From Streptomyces alfalfae (GTDB taxonomy: Bacteria; Actinomycetota; Actinomycetes; Streptomycetales; Streptomycetaceae), in NCBI RefSeq assembly GCF_004127445.1, contig NZ_QEXM01000037.1:1-64000 (forward strand): 64,000 nucleotides of DNA. Direction: 5' to 3'. This document shows positions 29,181 to 37,005 of the stretch, one piece after another. Numbering within the stretch: position 1 is the stretch's first letter; every line of letters begins with the position of its first letter. The notes beneath the pieces are model-generated. The model was not told the DNA's origin. It was given only the letters and a program-made list of their open reading frames with translations, and made no database searches. Both the position numbers and the translations under genes were made by a program.

Positions 29181-29214
29181 GGCGGTGCCGGAAGAGTACT
29201 CGTCCGGCACCGCC
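29181..29214 (-). terminator. Hairpin terminator downstream of the small secreted protein gene
   Basis: Perfect 12-bp arms (29181-29192 ggcggtgccgga and 29203-29214 tccggcaccgcc) with a 10-nt A/T-rich loop. It lies about 80 bp beyond the stop of the minus-strand gene at 29295 and just ahead of the hypothetical gene starting at 29153, so it probably separates their transcripts. Confidence 0.7.
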
Positions 29215-29294
29215 TCACCCGTGGAACACGGCCAGGCGGTCGGTCATGGCCCACGGCTGATCACCGTCCGCGGTCGGTCACGAATCGCTGTCGG

Positions 29295-29789
29295 TCACAG
29301 GCCGCAGCCCAGCCTCTGCGTCGCGGTGATCTTCTTCGAGCTGTCGTCCGGGTAGCCGATCAGGTCGACGTCGATGACGCTGCGGAAGTCGTACTGCCCC
29401 ACGTTGTACGTGCACTTGTACGCGGCCGCCGTGCGCTTGCCGCTGCCGCCGCCCTGGTAGACGTTCTTCGCCGACTTGGTCAGGGTCTTCCACTCACCCC
29501 CGCGCTTGACCTGGAGCCACACCGTGACCTTGGCCTTGACGCCCCGGGCAGGTCCGCTCAGGTTCTTCCACCAGCCGTGGGCGTTGATGTGTCCCCGCAC
29601 CGTGTGCGAGAAGTGCACGTTGTCGCCCATGGTCCGGAACGCCCCGATGCCGGACGCGCGGGCGGCCTGCTCGCCGGCGACACTGTGGTACTGCGGCGCG
29701 TCGGAGTCGGCGGCCTGCGCCGGTGCGGCCACACCGACGGCGAACAGAGTGGCCAGGGCGGCGGAAGCAGCCCCCATACGCATACGCAC
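29295..29789 (-). CDS. Small secreted protein of unknown function
   Basis: 164 residues from the GTG at 29789, preceded by GGGGGA; an in-frame TTG lies 15 bp upstream. The N-terminus MRMRMGAASAALATLFAVGVAAPAQA is a Sec signal peptide with predicted cleavage after AQA. The mature part is about 138 residues, basic, with two cysteines (YKCTYNV and LGCGL) that could form a disulfide. It is rich in beta-prone alternation (VKAKVTVWLQVKRGGEW). No family recognised. It is followed by a terminator and appears monocistronic. Confidence 0.75.
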   Translation of the reverse strand: MRMRMGAASAALATLFAVGVAAPAQAADSDAPQYHSVAGEQAARASGIGAFRTMGDNVHFSHTVRGHINAHGWWKNLSGPARGVKAKVTVWLQVKRGGEWKTLTKSAKNVYQGGGSGKRTAAAYKCTYNVGQYDFRSVIDVDLIGYPDDSSKKITATQRLGCGL

Positions 29790-29945
29790 GTGAAATTCCC
29801 CCAAGAATCGGTCAGTCGCGACACGTTGGCCGCGATGGTCGTACGTGCCGCAGTCTAAACACCTGTCACCACGCCCTTCGGCGGTGGTGCCCCGACACGC
29901 GCAGGTGACCCACCACGGGGGCTGTCGCCGTCCGTCCCTGACCCG

Positions 29946-30410
29946 CTACGGGCAGAGCCTCTGGGCGGGAATGCCGTTCAGGGGGAGCGAGGCGGTGATG
30001 CGCTTGCCCACCAGCTCACGCTGGACGCCGAAGGAGCGGGCGATCCGCGTGACGATCTCCAGGCCGTGCTGCCCGACGCGGCCCGGGTCGGTGCGATGGG
30101 TCGTGGGGAGGGTGGAGTCGCTGTCCCACACGGAGATCTCCACCACGTGCCGGGTGATGCAGAGATTCATCAGCATCGGCCCGGGGGCGTACTTGTACGC
30201 GTTGGTGACCAGTTCGCTGACGATCAGCAGCGTGAGGTCCTTCACCTGGGCGGAGACCATGACGTCGTAGGTGCAGCGAGCCGCGTCGAGAAAGGCGGCC
30301 GCGAGGCGGCGGGCCTCGGCGATACAGCCCGCACTTCCGTGCAGGGCGTGACTGGTCCGGGCCAGAACCCGGCCTTCGGCGTCACCGTCACTCTCGCTGC
30401 CCACTCCCAT
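29946..30410 (-). CDS. Anti-sigma-factor-like ATP-binding protein (HATPase_c, RsbW type)
   Basis: 154 residues from the ATG at 30410, which has AGAGG 5 nt upstream. The single domain is a GHKL ATPase of the RsbW/SpoIIAB type: N-box LIVSELVTNAYKYAPG, G1-like VWDSDS and G2-like GQHGLEIVTRIA. Streptomyces has many such proteins, which bind sigma factors or phosphorylate STAS antagonists. No sigma or STAS gene is adjacent; nearest candidates are the SigF-type gene at 7.4 kb and the STAS gene at 35.4 kb, so the partner is open. Confidence 0.82.
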   Translation of the reverse strand: MGVGSESDGDAEGRVLARTSHALHGSAGCIAEARRLAAAFLDAARCTYDVMVSAQVKDLTLLIVSELVTNAYKYAPGPMLMNLCITRHVVEISVWDSDSTLPTTHRTDPGRVGQHGLEIVTRIARSFGVQRELVGKRITASLPLNGIPAQRLCP

Positions 30411-30488
30411 ACGCACCTCTCATCTTCCCCGTGCCGGTGCGGTGTGCGTGTACCCGGCAACATCCCATCCATGTGCGGCGACGGAGAC

Positions 30489-30578
30489 AACGACGGCGGG
30501 GGCGGCAACGACGGCGAGAGCCACAACGACGGCGAGAGCCACAACGACGGTGAAGGCGACAACGACGGTGAAGGCGAC
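30489..30578. repeat. Five-unit 18-bp minisatellite
   Basis: Five contiguous 18-bp units each begin aacgacgg: 30489-30506, 30507-30524, 30525-30542, 30543-30560 and 30561-30578. Units 2 and 3 are identical, as are units 4 and 5. The repeat lies in the intergenic gap about 80 bp upstream of the anti-sigma-like gene start and about 70 bp before the next plus-strand gene. A frame through it reads Asn-Asp-Gly-X-X-X, but without a Shine-Dalgarno sequence I do not call a gene. Confidence 0.95.
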
Positions 30579-30649
30579 GGCCGGGGGAGGCGCGGGCTCT
30601 GGCACGGGCAGGGCGAAAGCGGCCCGGCCGGGCTTTGTAAGCTCCTGGC

Positions 30650-31333
30650 ATGCCTCAGTCCACAGATCCGCGGATGCCGGTGTCGGGTGACCACGTACGC
30701 CGGGCCGTGGCCCACTGCCGCGACACCCTCCGCGGCATCCCCGCCGGCCAATGGCACGAACGCGCCGGAGGCCTGGAGTGGACACGCTGGGAGACCCTCG
30801 ACCACCTCGCGGACGATCTGCTCACCTATGCGCTGCGGTTCGGGCTCGCGCACCCCATGGGCGTGCCCCGCGTCCCGCTGCGCGTGTCCAGCGATCGGCC
30901 CGACGGCCCGGTCAACGTCGTCTTCGGGGACCGTGACGCGGGGCCCGAGGGGCTCCTGACCGTCGTGGAGGCCTGCGGCGGCCTGCTCGCGATCGCCGTG
31001 GACGCGGCGGACCCGAACACCTTGGCCCCGCACGTCTTCGGAGCCTCCGACCCGGAGGGCTTCGCGGCCATGGGTGTGGTCGAGACGCTGGTCCACACGC
31101 ACGACATCGCCCAGGGCGCGACCTCGGGGAGCCCCGCCTCCCAGGGCGTGGACGGTGCGCCGGAGCCGCCGCGGGACCTGTGCGAGCGGGCCCTCGCGCG
31201 CCTGTTCCCCGACGTGCCCGTCATCGACACCCCGTGGTCGACCTTGCTGTGGGCCACCGGGCGTGTCGAGACGCCCGAGCGCCCCCGCCGGACCGACTGG
31301 CGCTGGCACGGCGCGCCGCAGAGCCGTGGCTGA
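30650..31333 (+). CDS. Maleylpyruvate isomerase / DinB-like (mycothiol-dependent family) protein
   Basis: 227 residues from ATG 30650. The first half resembles the four-helix DinB/MDMPI N-terminal domain: HVRRAVAHCRDTL near the start, then ARLEWTRWETLDHLADDLL-like sequence (here GLEWTRWETLDHLADDL) and a later MGVVETLVHTHDIAQG carrying the conserved His pair. Members bind a metal and are often mycothiol-dependent, but most have no known substrate. There is no clear Shine-Dalgarno sequence ahead of the ATG, so translation from a leaderless message is possible. Confidence 0.75.
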   Translation: MPQSTDPRMPVSGDHVRRAVAHCRDTLRGIPAGQWHERAGGLEWTRWETLDHLADDLLTYALRFGLAHPMGVPRVPLRVSSDRPDGPVNVVFGDRDAGPEGLLTVVEACGGLLAIAVDAADPNTLAPHVFGASDPEGFAAMGVVETLVHTHDIAQGATSGSPASQGVDGAPEPPRDLCERALARLFPDVPVIDTPWSTLLWATGRVETPERPRRTDWRWHGAPQSRG

Positions 31334-31390
31334 CCGGCTGTTCTCCGGCGCCGGCCTGCCGATCCACGCCTGAGCCGACCGGCGGTGGAG

Positions 31391-32053
31391 TCACCGGTTC
31401 GGACGGGCCGCAGCCTCGACGGATGCGAGTTGGGCGGCGAGGATCTCCTCGAACGCGGCGCTGCGATCCGCCCCGAGGGGACGTACGTCGCGGGCGAAGT
31501 GGGCCAGGGCCGGGAAACGCTCGGGATCGGCCCCCAGTACCGCCACGCGGAACAGCTCCATGCCCTGCTCGTGCTCCGCGGGGGAGACGCCGCTCGCCCC
31601 GGCCTCGGCGGAGATCAACGCCGCGATGAGGACCGCGAGCCGGTGATAGCGCGCCGGGATCTCCTCGTCGGGCAGCCCCGACGCCCGCAGGGCCTGTAGC
31701 ACCTCCTCCATCACCAGCCGGGAACCGGCGCCGCTCGACGCGTAGCGTCCCCAGACCGCGGCCAACTGCGGCTGCCGCCCGAAGGCCGCCCTCACATGCC
31801 GGGCCAGGGACATGACGCGCTGCTTCCAGTCGCCCTCGGGGCGGTAGTCCTCCATCGCGGCCAGAAGAATCCGGTCGGCCACCGCGCGCAGCAGCTCGGT
31901 CTTGCTGCGGAAGTGACGGTAGAGGCTGGAGGAATCGGTCCCGAGAGCCGCGGCCAGCTTGCGCACGCTGAACGAATCCGCGTCGCTCGTGCACAGCAGC
32001 TCCGCCGCCGCGTCCAGGATCTCATCGGTCGTCCAACGCCTTCGGCCTGCCAT
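31391..32053 (-). CDS. TetR-family transcriptional regulator
   Basis: 220 residues from the ATG at 32053, preceded by GAGAGGAG. The N-terminal DNA-binding domain is typical (RRRWTTDEILDAAAELL, then FSVRKLAAALGTDSSSLYRHFRSKTELL), followed by a helical ligand-binding domain. It is divergent from a serine-hydrolase gene across about 180 bp that hold a perfect inverted repeat (32098-32114). It probably represses itself and that hydrolase. Ligand unknown. Confidence 0.92.
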   Translation of the reverse strand: MAGRRRWTTDEILDAAAELLCTSDADSFSVRKLAAALGTDSSSLYRHFRSKTELLRAVADRILLAAMEDYRPEGDWKQRVMSLARHVRAAFGRQPQLAAVWGRYASSGAGSRLVMEEVLQALRASGLPDEEIPARYHRLAVLIAALISAEAGASGVSPAEHEQGMELFRVAVLGADPERFPALAHFARDVRPLGADRSAAFEEILAAQLASVEAAARPNR

Positions 32054-32097
32054 CTCGCTCCTCTCGGCTGCTCCCATCCTAGCTGTGCACTTGGTGT

Positions 32098-32114
32098 TGC
32101 ACGCACCGCGTGCA
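32098..32114. promoter_or_regulatory. Probable TetR operator palindrome
   Basis: TGCACGC-acc-GCGTGCA is a perfect inverted repeat of 7-bp arms with a 3-bp spacer, 45 bp upstream of the TetR start and 120 bp upstream of the divergent hydrolase. A related half-site, tgtgcac, occurs at 32084-32090. Size and symmetry suit a TetR dimer. Confidence 0.65.
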
Positions 32115-32234
32115 TAATGAGGACACGAGGATGCCGGGCGGACCGGCATGCCACTCGTGCCCTGTTGTCCGGCGTCAGGCGACCGATGCGGAGCTCGCTC
32201 GCCCGCCCCCGGAGCACACGGAAGGACGCATGAC

Positions 32235-33434
32235 GTGAAGACCGAGAAGAACGAGCAGCCCGGGACGACCGGGGAGAAGGCGGCTGGAGTCCCCCTCGAT
32301 TCCGTGGGGCCGGGGCCGGGGGCGGAGCTGGACGCAGCGCTCGAAGGCGTCCATCGCGCCGGAATGCCGGGCCTGTTCGCCGAGGTGCGAGACGGCGACC
32401 AGGTCTGGCGCGGCGCCGCCGGGGTCGCCGACGTCGCCACCGGCCGCCCCGTCACCGCGGACATGCGGCACCGCGTCGGCAGCATCACCAAGACCTTCAC
32501 CGCCGCCGCGGTCCTGCAACAGGTCGAGAGCGGTCAGATCGGCCTGGACGCGCCGATCGCCCGGTACCTGCCGAAGCTCGTCCCCGGAGAACGCGGCGAC
32601 GCGATCACGGTGCGGATGCTCCTCAACCACACCAGCGGCCTCGCCGAGTACCTTCCGTACGCCTACCCGTCCCTCAAGGCGTTCCCCGACCTCGCCGAGA
32701 CCGGGCCCCAGAGCCTGGACGATCACCGGCACACGCGGTTCGACCCCGTGGAACTGATCGAGATGGGCGTCACCGCACCGGCCGTCGGGGCTCCGGGCGG
32801 CACTCCGGGGGTGTACTCCAACACCAACTACCTGCTCCTCGTCCAGCTCCTTGAGCAGGTGACCGGCGCCACGGCCGAGGAGTGCATCACCCGGAACGTC
32901 ATCGAGCGCGCCGGGCTGTGCGACACCGAACTCCCCACGGGACCGCATGTGGACGGCCCGCACTCGCGGCTCTACGAGTCGTGGTTCGGCATGATCGACC
33001 CGCCGCGCGACTACAGCGTCTTCGACATGTCATGGGTGGGGCCGTCGGCCTCGCTCATATCGACGGTCGCGGACATCAACCGCTTCTTCGGCATGCTGCT
33101 GGCCGGAGACATCGTCGGTCCGTCGTCGCTGGCGCAGATGCGACGCACCGTCCCGGTCGTCTCCCAGGAGGGAAGGGTGATCGACTACGGTCTCGGCCTG
33201 CACCCGATGGAGGGCTCCGCGCGCCCGGCGCAGGATCCCGGCGCCTTCTGGGGCCACGGTGGCTCGGTCTGGGGCGGCGGAGCGCTGGCCATGACCCGTG
33301 CCGACGGCAAGCGGCAGCTGGCCCTCGCGGTGAACATGCAGAGGTGGAACAGGCTCGACGCCTCCGGCAGGCCGCAGCCCCACCCCATCGACGCCGCACT
33401 CGCGACGCTGTGCCGCGTGGCGATGCACGGCTAG
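32235..33434 (+). CDS. Serine hydrolase, class C beta-lactamase / D-Ala-D-Ala carboxypeptidase family
   Basis: 399 residues from the GTG at 32235, preceded by GGAAGGA. The catalytic motifs of family S12 are present: SxxK as SITK in HRVGSITKTFTAAAVL, YxN as YSN in GVYSNTNYLLL, and an HGGSVWGGG motif near the C-terminus in place of KTG. No signal peptide or lipobox is seen at this start, so a cytoplasmic esterase or peptidase is as plausible as a cell-wall enzyme. It is divergent from the TetR gene that probably controls it. Confidence 0.88.
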   Translation: MKTEKNEQPGTTGEKAAGVPLDSVGPGPGAELDAALEGVHRAGMPGLFAEVRDGDQVWRGAAGVADVATGRPVTADMRHRVGSITKTFTAAAVLQQVESGQIGLDAPIARYLPKLVPGERGDAITVRMLLNHTSGLAEYLPYAYPSLKAFPDLAETGPQSLDDHRHTRFDPVELIEMGVTAPAVGAPGGTPGVYSNTNYLLLVQLLEQVTGATAEECITRNVIERAGLCDTELPTGPHVDGPHSRLYESWFGMIDPPRDYSVFDMSWVGPSASLISTVADINRFFGMLLAGDIVGPSSLAQMRRTVPVVSQEGRVIDYGLGLHPMEGSARPAQDPGAFWGHGGSVWGGGALAMTRADGKRQLALAVNMQRWNRLDASGRPQPHPIDAALATLCRVAMHG

Positions 33435-33479
33435 ATCACCGGGGCCGGGAGCCGGGGGAGCCGCCCGAAGCCGCCGCGG

Positions 33480-34691
33480 TCATGGCAGGTAGCCCCTCGA
33501 CCCCGGTCCCGGCCCGGCTTCCGGTTCGGGCTCTGACTCCCAAGCTGGTTCCAGGTCCGGGTCCAGGTCCAGGGCCAGTTCCCATTCCCGTTCTCGCGCC
33601 GAAGGCGAAGGCGCTGCCGGAAGCGGGTTCGGCACCCAGAACTCGACCGTCGTGCCCGTTCCGGGCCGGCTGTGCATGGACCACCATCCTCCCGCCGTCT
33701 CGGCCCGCTCCCGCATCTCGATGACCCCGAAGTGGTCGCGAACACCGTCCCGGGACGCCGGCTCGCCGGTCCCGTCGTCCACGACACGCGTCACGATGCC
33801 CCCGTCGGCCGACGAGACGCGGACGTCGACTCTGCTCGCGCGCGCGTGCTTGTGCACGTTCAGGAGTGCCTCCTGGACGATGCGGAAGATGGTGATGGCC
33901 GTCTCCGGCGTGGGTTCACGGTCCAGCTGGTGCTCGAACGAGTAGGTCATCCCCCAGGAGGAGCCGACGACGTCGTGCAGGTGGCTGGAGAGCCCTGCGA
34001 CCAGGCCGTGCCGGTCGATGCCGGGCGGATGCAGCCGGAAGGTCAGGCTGCGCAGACGGCTGATCGCCTCGCGCACCGAGGCGTCGAGACGCCGCAGTTC
34101 CGCGGAGCACGACTCCGGCACCCGGTCCGCCAGCAGTTCCAGCCGCATCCCCACGGCGACCATGGTCTGGATGGAGTCGTCGTGGACGTCCCACGCGATG
34201 CGCCGGCGTTCCGTCTCCTGCGCCTGGACCAGGTGGTCGAACAAGCGCCGCCGCTCATGGAGGGCGTGCTGCGCCGCCCGCCGCTCGGACATGTCGCGGG
34301 TGACCTTGCCGAACCCCTGGAGTACGCCGTCCTCGTCCCACAAGGCGGTGATGACCACGTTCGCCCAGAACCGGGAGCCGTCCTTGCGGACCCGCCAGCC
34401 CTCGTCCTCGAGGCGTCCCTCGGCCACGGCGGTCTCCAGCTCCCACTGGGGCTTGCCCGACGCCTGGTCCTCGGGCGGGTAGAAGACCGAGAAGTGCTGG
34501 CCGAGGATGTCGGTGGCCCGGTAGCCCTTGATCCGCTCCGCGCCCGCGTTCCAGCTGATGATGTGGCCCTGCGGGTCGAGCATGAAGATGCCGTAGTCCA
34601 GCACCCCCTGGACCAGCAGAGTGAAGGCCGCTTCCGACATCGGGGCCGCCTGCTTCCGCGTCCGCTGCTGCCGTCGCGGTTCCGACATCAC
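33480..34691 (-). CDS. PAS-domain sensor histidine kinase (NarL-type, HisKA_3)
   Basis: 403 residues, its ATG overlapping the stop of the upstream response-regulator gene. A PAS domain covers about residues 20-145 (YGIFMLDPQGHIISWNAGAERIKGY through the PAC segment WANVVITALWDEDG). The phosphoacceptor helix ERRRIAWDVHDDSIQTMVAVG contains the conserved His, followed by a GHKL ATPase domain (IFRIVQEALLNVHKHA, VVDDGTG). The last about 35 residues are an acidic, Pro/Glu-rich tail. No membrane segment is predicted, so it senses a cytoplasmic signal. It pairs with the response regulator of the same operon. Confidence 0.9.
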   Translation of the reverse strand: MMSEPRRQQRTRKQAAPMSEAAFTLLVQGVLDYGIFMLDPQGHIISWNAGAERIKGYRATDILGQHFSVFYPPEDQASGKPQWELETAVAEGRLEDEGWRVRKDGSRFWANVVITALWDEDGVLQGFGKVTRDMSERRAAQHALHERRRLFDHLVQAQETERRRIAWDVHDDSIQTMVAVGMRLELLADRVPESCSAELRRLDASVREAISRLRSLTFRLHPPGIDRHGLVAGLSSHLHDVVGSSWGMTYSFEHQLDREPTPETAITIFRIVQEALLNVHKHARASRVDVRVSSADGGIVTRVVDDGTGEPASRDGVRDHFGVIEMRERAETAGGWWSMHSRPGTGTTVEFWVPNPLPAAPSPSAREREWELALDLDPDLEPAWESEPEPEAGPGPGSRGYLP

Positions 34692-35344
34692 TCCAGGAGC
34701 CCTTCACGCCGCGCGATCGTCACCGCTTCCAGCTGGGAACGCGCTCCCAGCTTCTCCAGCACCCGCTGGACGTGATTGCGGCCCGTGTTGAGGGCGACCC
34801 CCAGCAGCTCGCTGAGTTCCGCGGTGGTGTGCCCCTCGCCCAGGAGCCGAAGGGCCTGGCGCTCCCGCGGAGTCAGGTTCGCACCAGGACGCGGCGCCCT
34901 GCCGGACAGCCGTCCCAGCACATCGCCCAGCAGGTCCTGGCCGAACACCACCTCGCCCGCCGCCACCCGGCGCACGGCGTCCTCCAGTTCACGCAGGCCG
35001 CGGGCCTTCAGAATCAGACCGGCGCCGCCCGTCTCCGCGACGCGCGCGGCGACCCCCGCGCTGCCCTCGCCCGCCAGGACCAGGACGCGCACGTCGGGTA
35101 TGAGCGCCAGCAGGCCCGGGATCGCGCCGACCCCGTCACCGTCCGGCAGGCGTCGGTCCATCAGGACGACATCCGGCTCGTACCGCTCGGCGTCGGCCAG
35201 CGCGGACGCCACCGACGCCGCGCGCCCCACGATCCGCAGGTCCGGTGAACGCTCAAGGGCGAGGCAGATCGCCTCGGCCACCATGTCGTGGTCCTCCACC
35301 AGCAGGACTCTGACCGGTCGACGGTGCGGAGGAGGTGCGGTCAT
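34688..35344 (-). CDS. LuxR/NarL-family response regulator
   Basis: Receiver domain with acidic pocket VEDHD, phosphoacceptor Asp in DVVLMDRRLPDGDG and a Lys in LILKARG, then a LuxR-type helix-turn-helix (LTPRERQALRLLGEGHTTAELSELLGV). I prefer the ATG at 35344 because GAGGAT precedes it; a second ATG at 35380 overlaps the STAS stop but has no Shine-Dalgarno sequence. The final bases overlap the kinase start. It is the cognate partner of the PAS kinase; targets are unknown. Confidence 0.9.
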   Translation of the reverse strand: MTAPPPHRRPVRVLLVEDHDMVAEAICLALERSPDLRIVGRAASVASALADAERYEPDVVLMDRRLPDGDGVGAIPGLLALIPDVRVLVLAGEGSAGVAARVAETGGAGLILKARGLRELEDAVRRVAAGEVVFGQDLLGDVLGRLSGRAPRPGANLTPRERQALRLLGEGHTTAELSELLGVALNTGRNHVQRVLEKLGARSQLEAVTIARREGLLE

Positions 35345-35376
35345 GGGGGCATCCTCGCAGGCGGCGGACCGCACGG

Positions 35377-35790
35377 TCATGCCGGAAGGTCCCGGAGCCG
35401 CGACTCGGCGGAGAGCGCCGCCGCGTCGGTGCGGTGAGTCGGCTCCGGGTCAGAGGACGTGGTCCCCTCGGTGAGGACGCCGTCGGCGCCGATCAGCGAG
35501 AGCAGCCGCGCCAACTGCGTGCCGACGCCTACGACGCGTAGCTCCACGCCTGCCCGAAGGACGGAGTTCCGTACGGTGAACAAGGCGGTCAGGCCGGAGC
35601 AGTCGCAGAAGTGGACGCCGGTCAGGTCGAGGCAGAGACTCGTCGGCCGCCGCACCAGGCACGCCGCGACCGCTTCCTCGACGGCGGCGGCCGAGTCCCA
35701 GTCGAGTTCACCGGCGAGAGTCACTCGCGCGACGCCCGCGTCGACAGCGGCATGCGACGTGAACGGGTTGTCGGTCACTGTGTCCCGCAC
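35377..35790 (-). CDS. STAS-domain anti-anti-sigma factor
   Basis: 137 residues, GTG start. The STAS core is clear: ARVTLAGELDWDSAAAVEEAV and CLDLTGVHFCDCSGLTALFTVRN, where the Ser in CDCSGL is the phosphorylatable position. Such proteins sequester RsbW-type anti-sigma kinases when dephosphorylated. It heads the STAS-response regulator-kinase operon and is divergent from the MEDS-STAS gene, pointing to a single signalling unit. GTG at 35778 is an alternative start. Confidence 0.85.
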   Translation of the reverse strand: MRDTVTDNPFTSHAAVDAGVARVTLAGELDWDSAAAVEEAVAACLVRRPTSLCLDLTGVHFCDCSGLTALFTVRNSVLRAGVELRVVGVGTQLARLLSLIGADGVLTEGTTSSDPEPTHRTDAAALSAESRLRDLPA

Positions 35791-35911
35791 CTCTCCGTGC
35801 TCACGTGCGGCGTCACCGGCGCGGCACGGTCTCCTGGGCCTTCCCCGCGGGGAGGCTCCCTGGCGTCAGCTGCGGCATCGCCGCCTCATGGTGCGGAAGC
35901 ATCAGTCCGGG

Positions 35912-35931
35912 TCTAGTGAATCTGCACTAGA
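35912..35931. promoter_or_regulatory. Perfect palindrome in the divergent STAS/MEDS promoter region
   Basis: TCTAGTG-aatctg-CACTAGA, with 7-bp arms and a 6-bp spacer, lies in the 339-bp gap between the divergent genes at 35790 and 36130, closer to the STAS side. CTAG-bearing, A/T-richer palindromes stand out in this genome. I read it as a dimeric regulator's operator, perhaps that of the adjacent LuxR-type response regulator. The rest of the gap shows no gene. Confidence 0.55.
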
Positions 35932-36129
35932 CGTGGAAGTCAACACGCTTCCCTGGAGGCCGTTGGCGCAGGGCCTTCCGGCGGAGTGACGGTCGGAGGT
36001 ATCTTCCCTGGTACGGGTCGACATGCCTGGTCCCCGACGAGAGGGCCGCGCGAAGCCCGCGAGGGACACCGCCTTCGTGTGTTTCCATGTGCAGGAAAGC
36101 TGCATCGGACGGGACGAGGGGTGTGCAGC

Positions 36130-37005
36130 GTGGCGATGGTGCGAAGGGTGGAGGCGCCCCCCGAGCGGAAGCCGCTGGAGGGATGCCACTCCAGCGTGGT
36201 CTTCTCCGACGACCGGCAGTGGACCGAACACCTTGTCGCCTTCGTCCGCGGCGGTCTGGAAAACGGCGAGCAGGTGAAGTATGTCGTGGACGCCACCGCC
36301 CCCGAACGCGTGATGCGTGCGCTCACGGACGCGGGGATCGACGCGGTGGACGCCGTGACGCGCGGACAACTGTCCGTCACGGCCGCCCCGCAGCCCCACC
36401 GCGCCGATGCCGGTTTCGACCAGGACGCGATGATCGGGTCCTGGCACGACGCCGCGGAAGGCGCCCGCGCCTCCGGATACCAAGGGCTGCGGGCGATCGG
36501 CGAGATGTCCTGGGGGGCGAGGGACAGCATTGGCGCCGACCGCCTGCTGGAGTACGAGCTGCGCCTGCACCACGAACTTTTCCCACAGCTCCCGCTGCAG
36601 GTACGGTGCTTCTACGACCGCCGCCTGATGTCCGACGCGTACGTGAGTGTTCTGGCCAGTGCGCACCTGACGCACCTCGGGGAACCTCATTCCGTACCGG
36701 CCCTGCGGGTCGCCCCGCTGACGGACCGGCCCGGCCTGCTGCTCTCGGGGTCGGCCGGGTACGACACACGGGACGCGGTCGCCGCCGCGGCCGCTGTGGT
36801 CTCGGGAGTGGCGGCTCCGCAGGTGGAGCTGGACCTCTCGGCCCTGCGCCACCTGGACGCGGCTTCGCTCGCCGTGCTCGCCGACGCCGCGGCGGTGCGG
36901 CCGGGCGGCACGCCACTCAAAGTACGGAAGGCACCTTCGCCCCTGCGGCGACTACTGCAACTGTTCCCGGAGCTCGACTCCGCGGTGGAGGTCGTGGACC
37001 GATGA
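36130..37005 (+). CDS. MEDS-domain plus STAS-domain protein
   Basis: 291 residues from the GTG at 36130, which has GAGGGG upstream. An N-terminal MEDS domain (about 20-180; HSSVVFSDDRQWTEHLVAFVRGGLENGEQVKYVV, then GYQGLRAIGEMSW and ELFPQLPLQVRCFYDRR) resembles the DcmR sensory domain. A C-terminal STAS-like domain follows (PQVELDLSALRHLDAASLAVLADAA), lacking an obvious phosphorylatable Ser at the usual place (DAAS). The next gene overlaps by ATGA and also begins with MEDS. I infer a sensor/antagonist pair for partner switching. Confidence 0.8.
   Translation: MAMVRRVEAPPERKPLEGCHSSVVFSDDRQWTEHLVAFVRGGLENGEQVKYVVDATAPERVMRALTDAGIDAVDAVTRGQLSVTAAPQPHRADAGFDQDAMIGSWHDAAEGARASGYQGLRAIGEMSWGARDSIGADRLLEYELRLHHELFPQLPLQVRCFYDRRLMSDAYVSVLASAHLTHLGEPHSVPALRVAPLTDRPGLLLSGSAGYDTRDAVAAAAAVVSGVAAPQVELDLSALRHLDAASLAVLADAAAVRPGGTPLKVRKAPSPLRRLLQLFPELDSAVEVVDR

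Noticed and set aside
30471..30959. Asn-Asp-Gly-repeat reading frame through the 18-bp minisatellite
   Set aside because: No Shine-Dalgarno sequence; runs out of frame through the maleylpyruvate-isomerase-like gene, and the repeat is better treated as intergenic.
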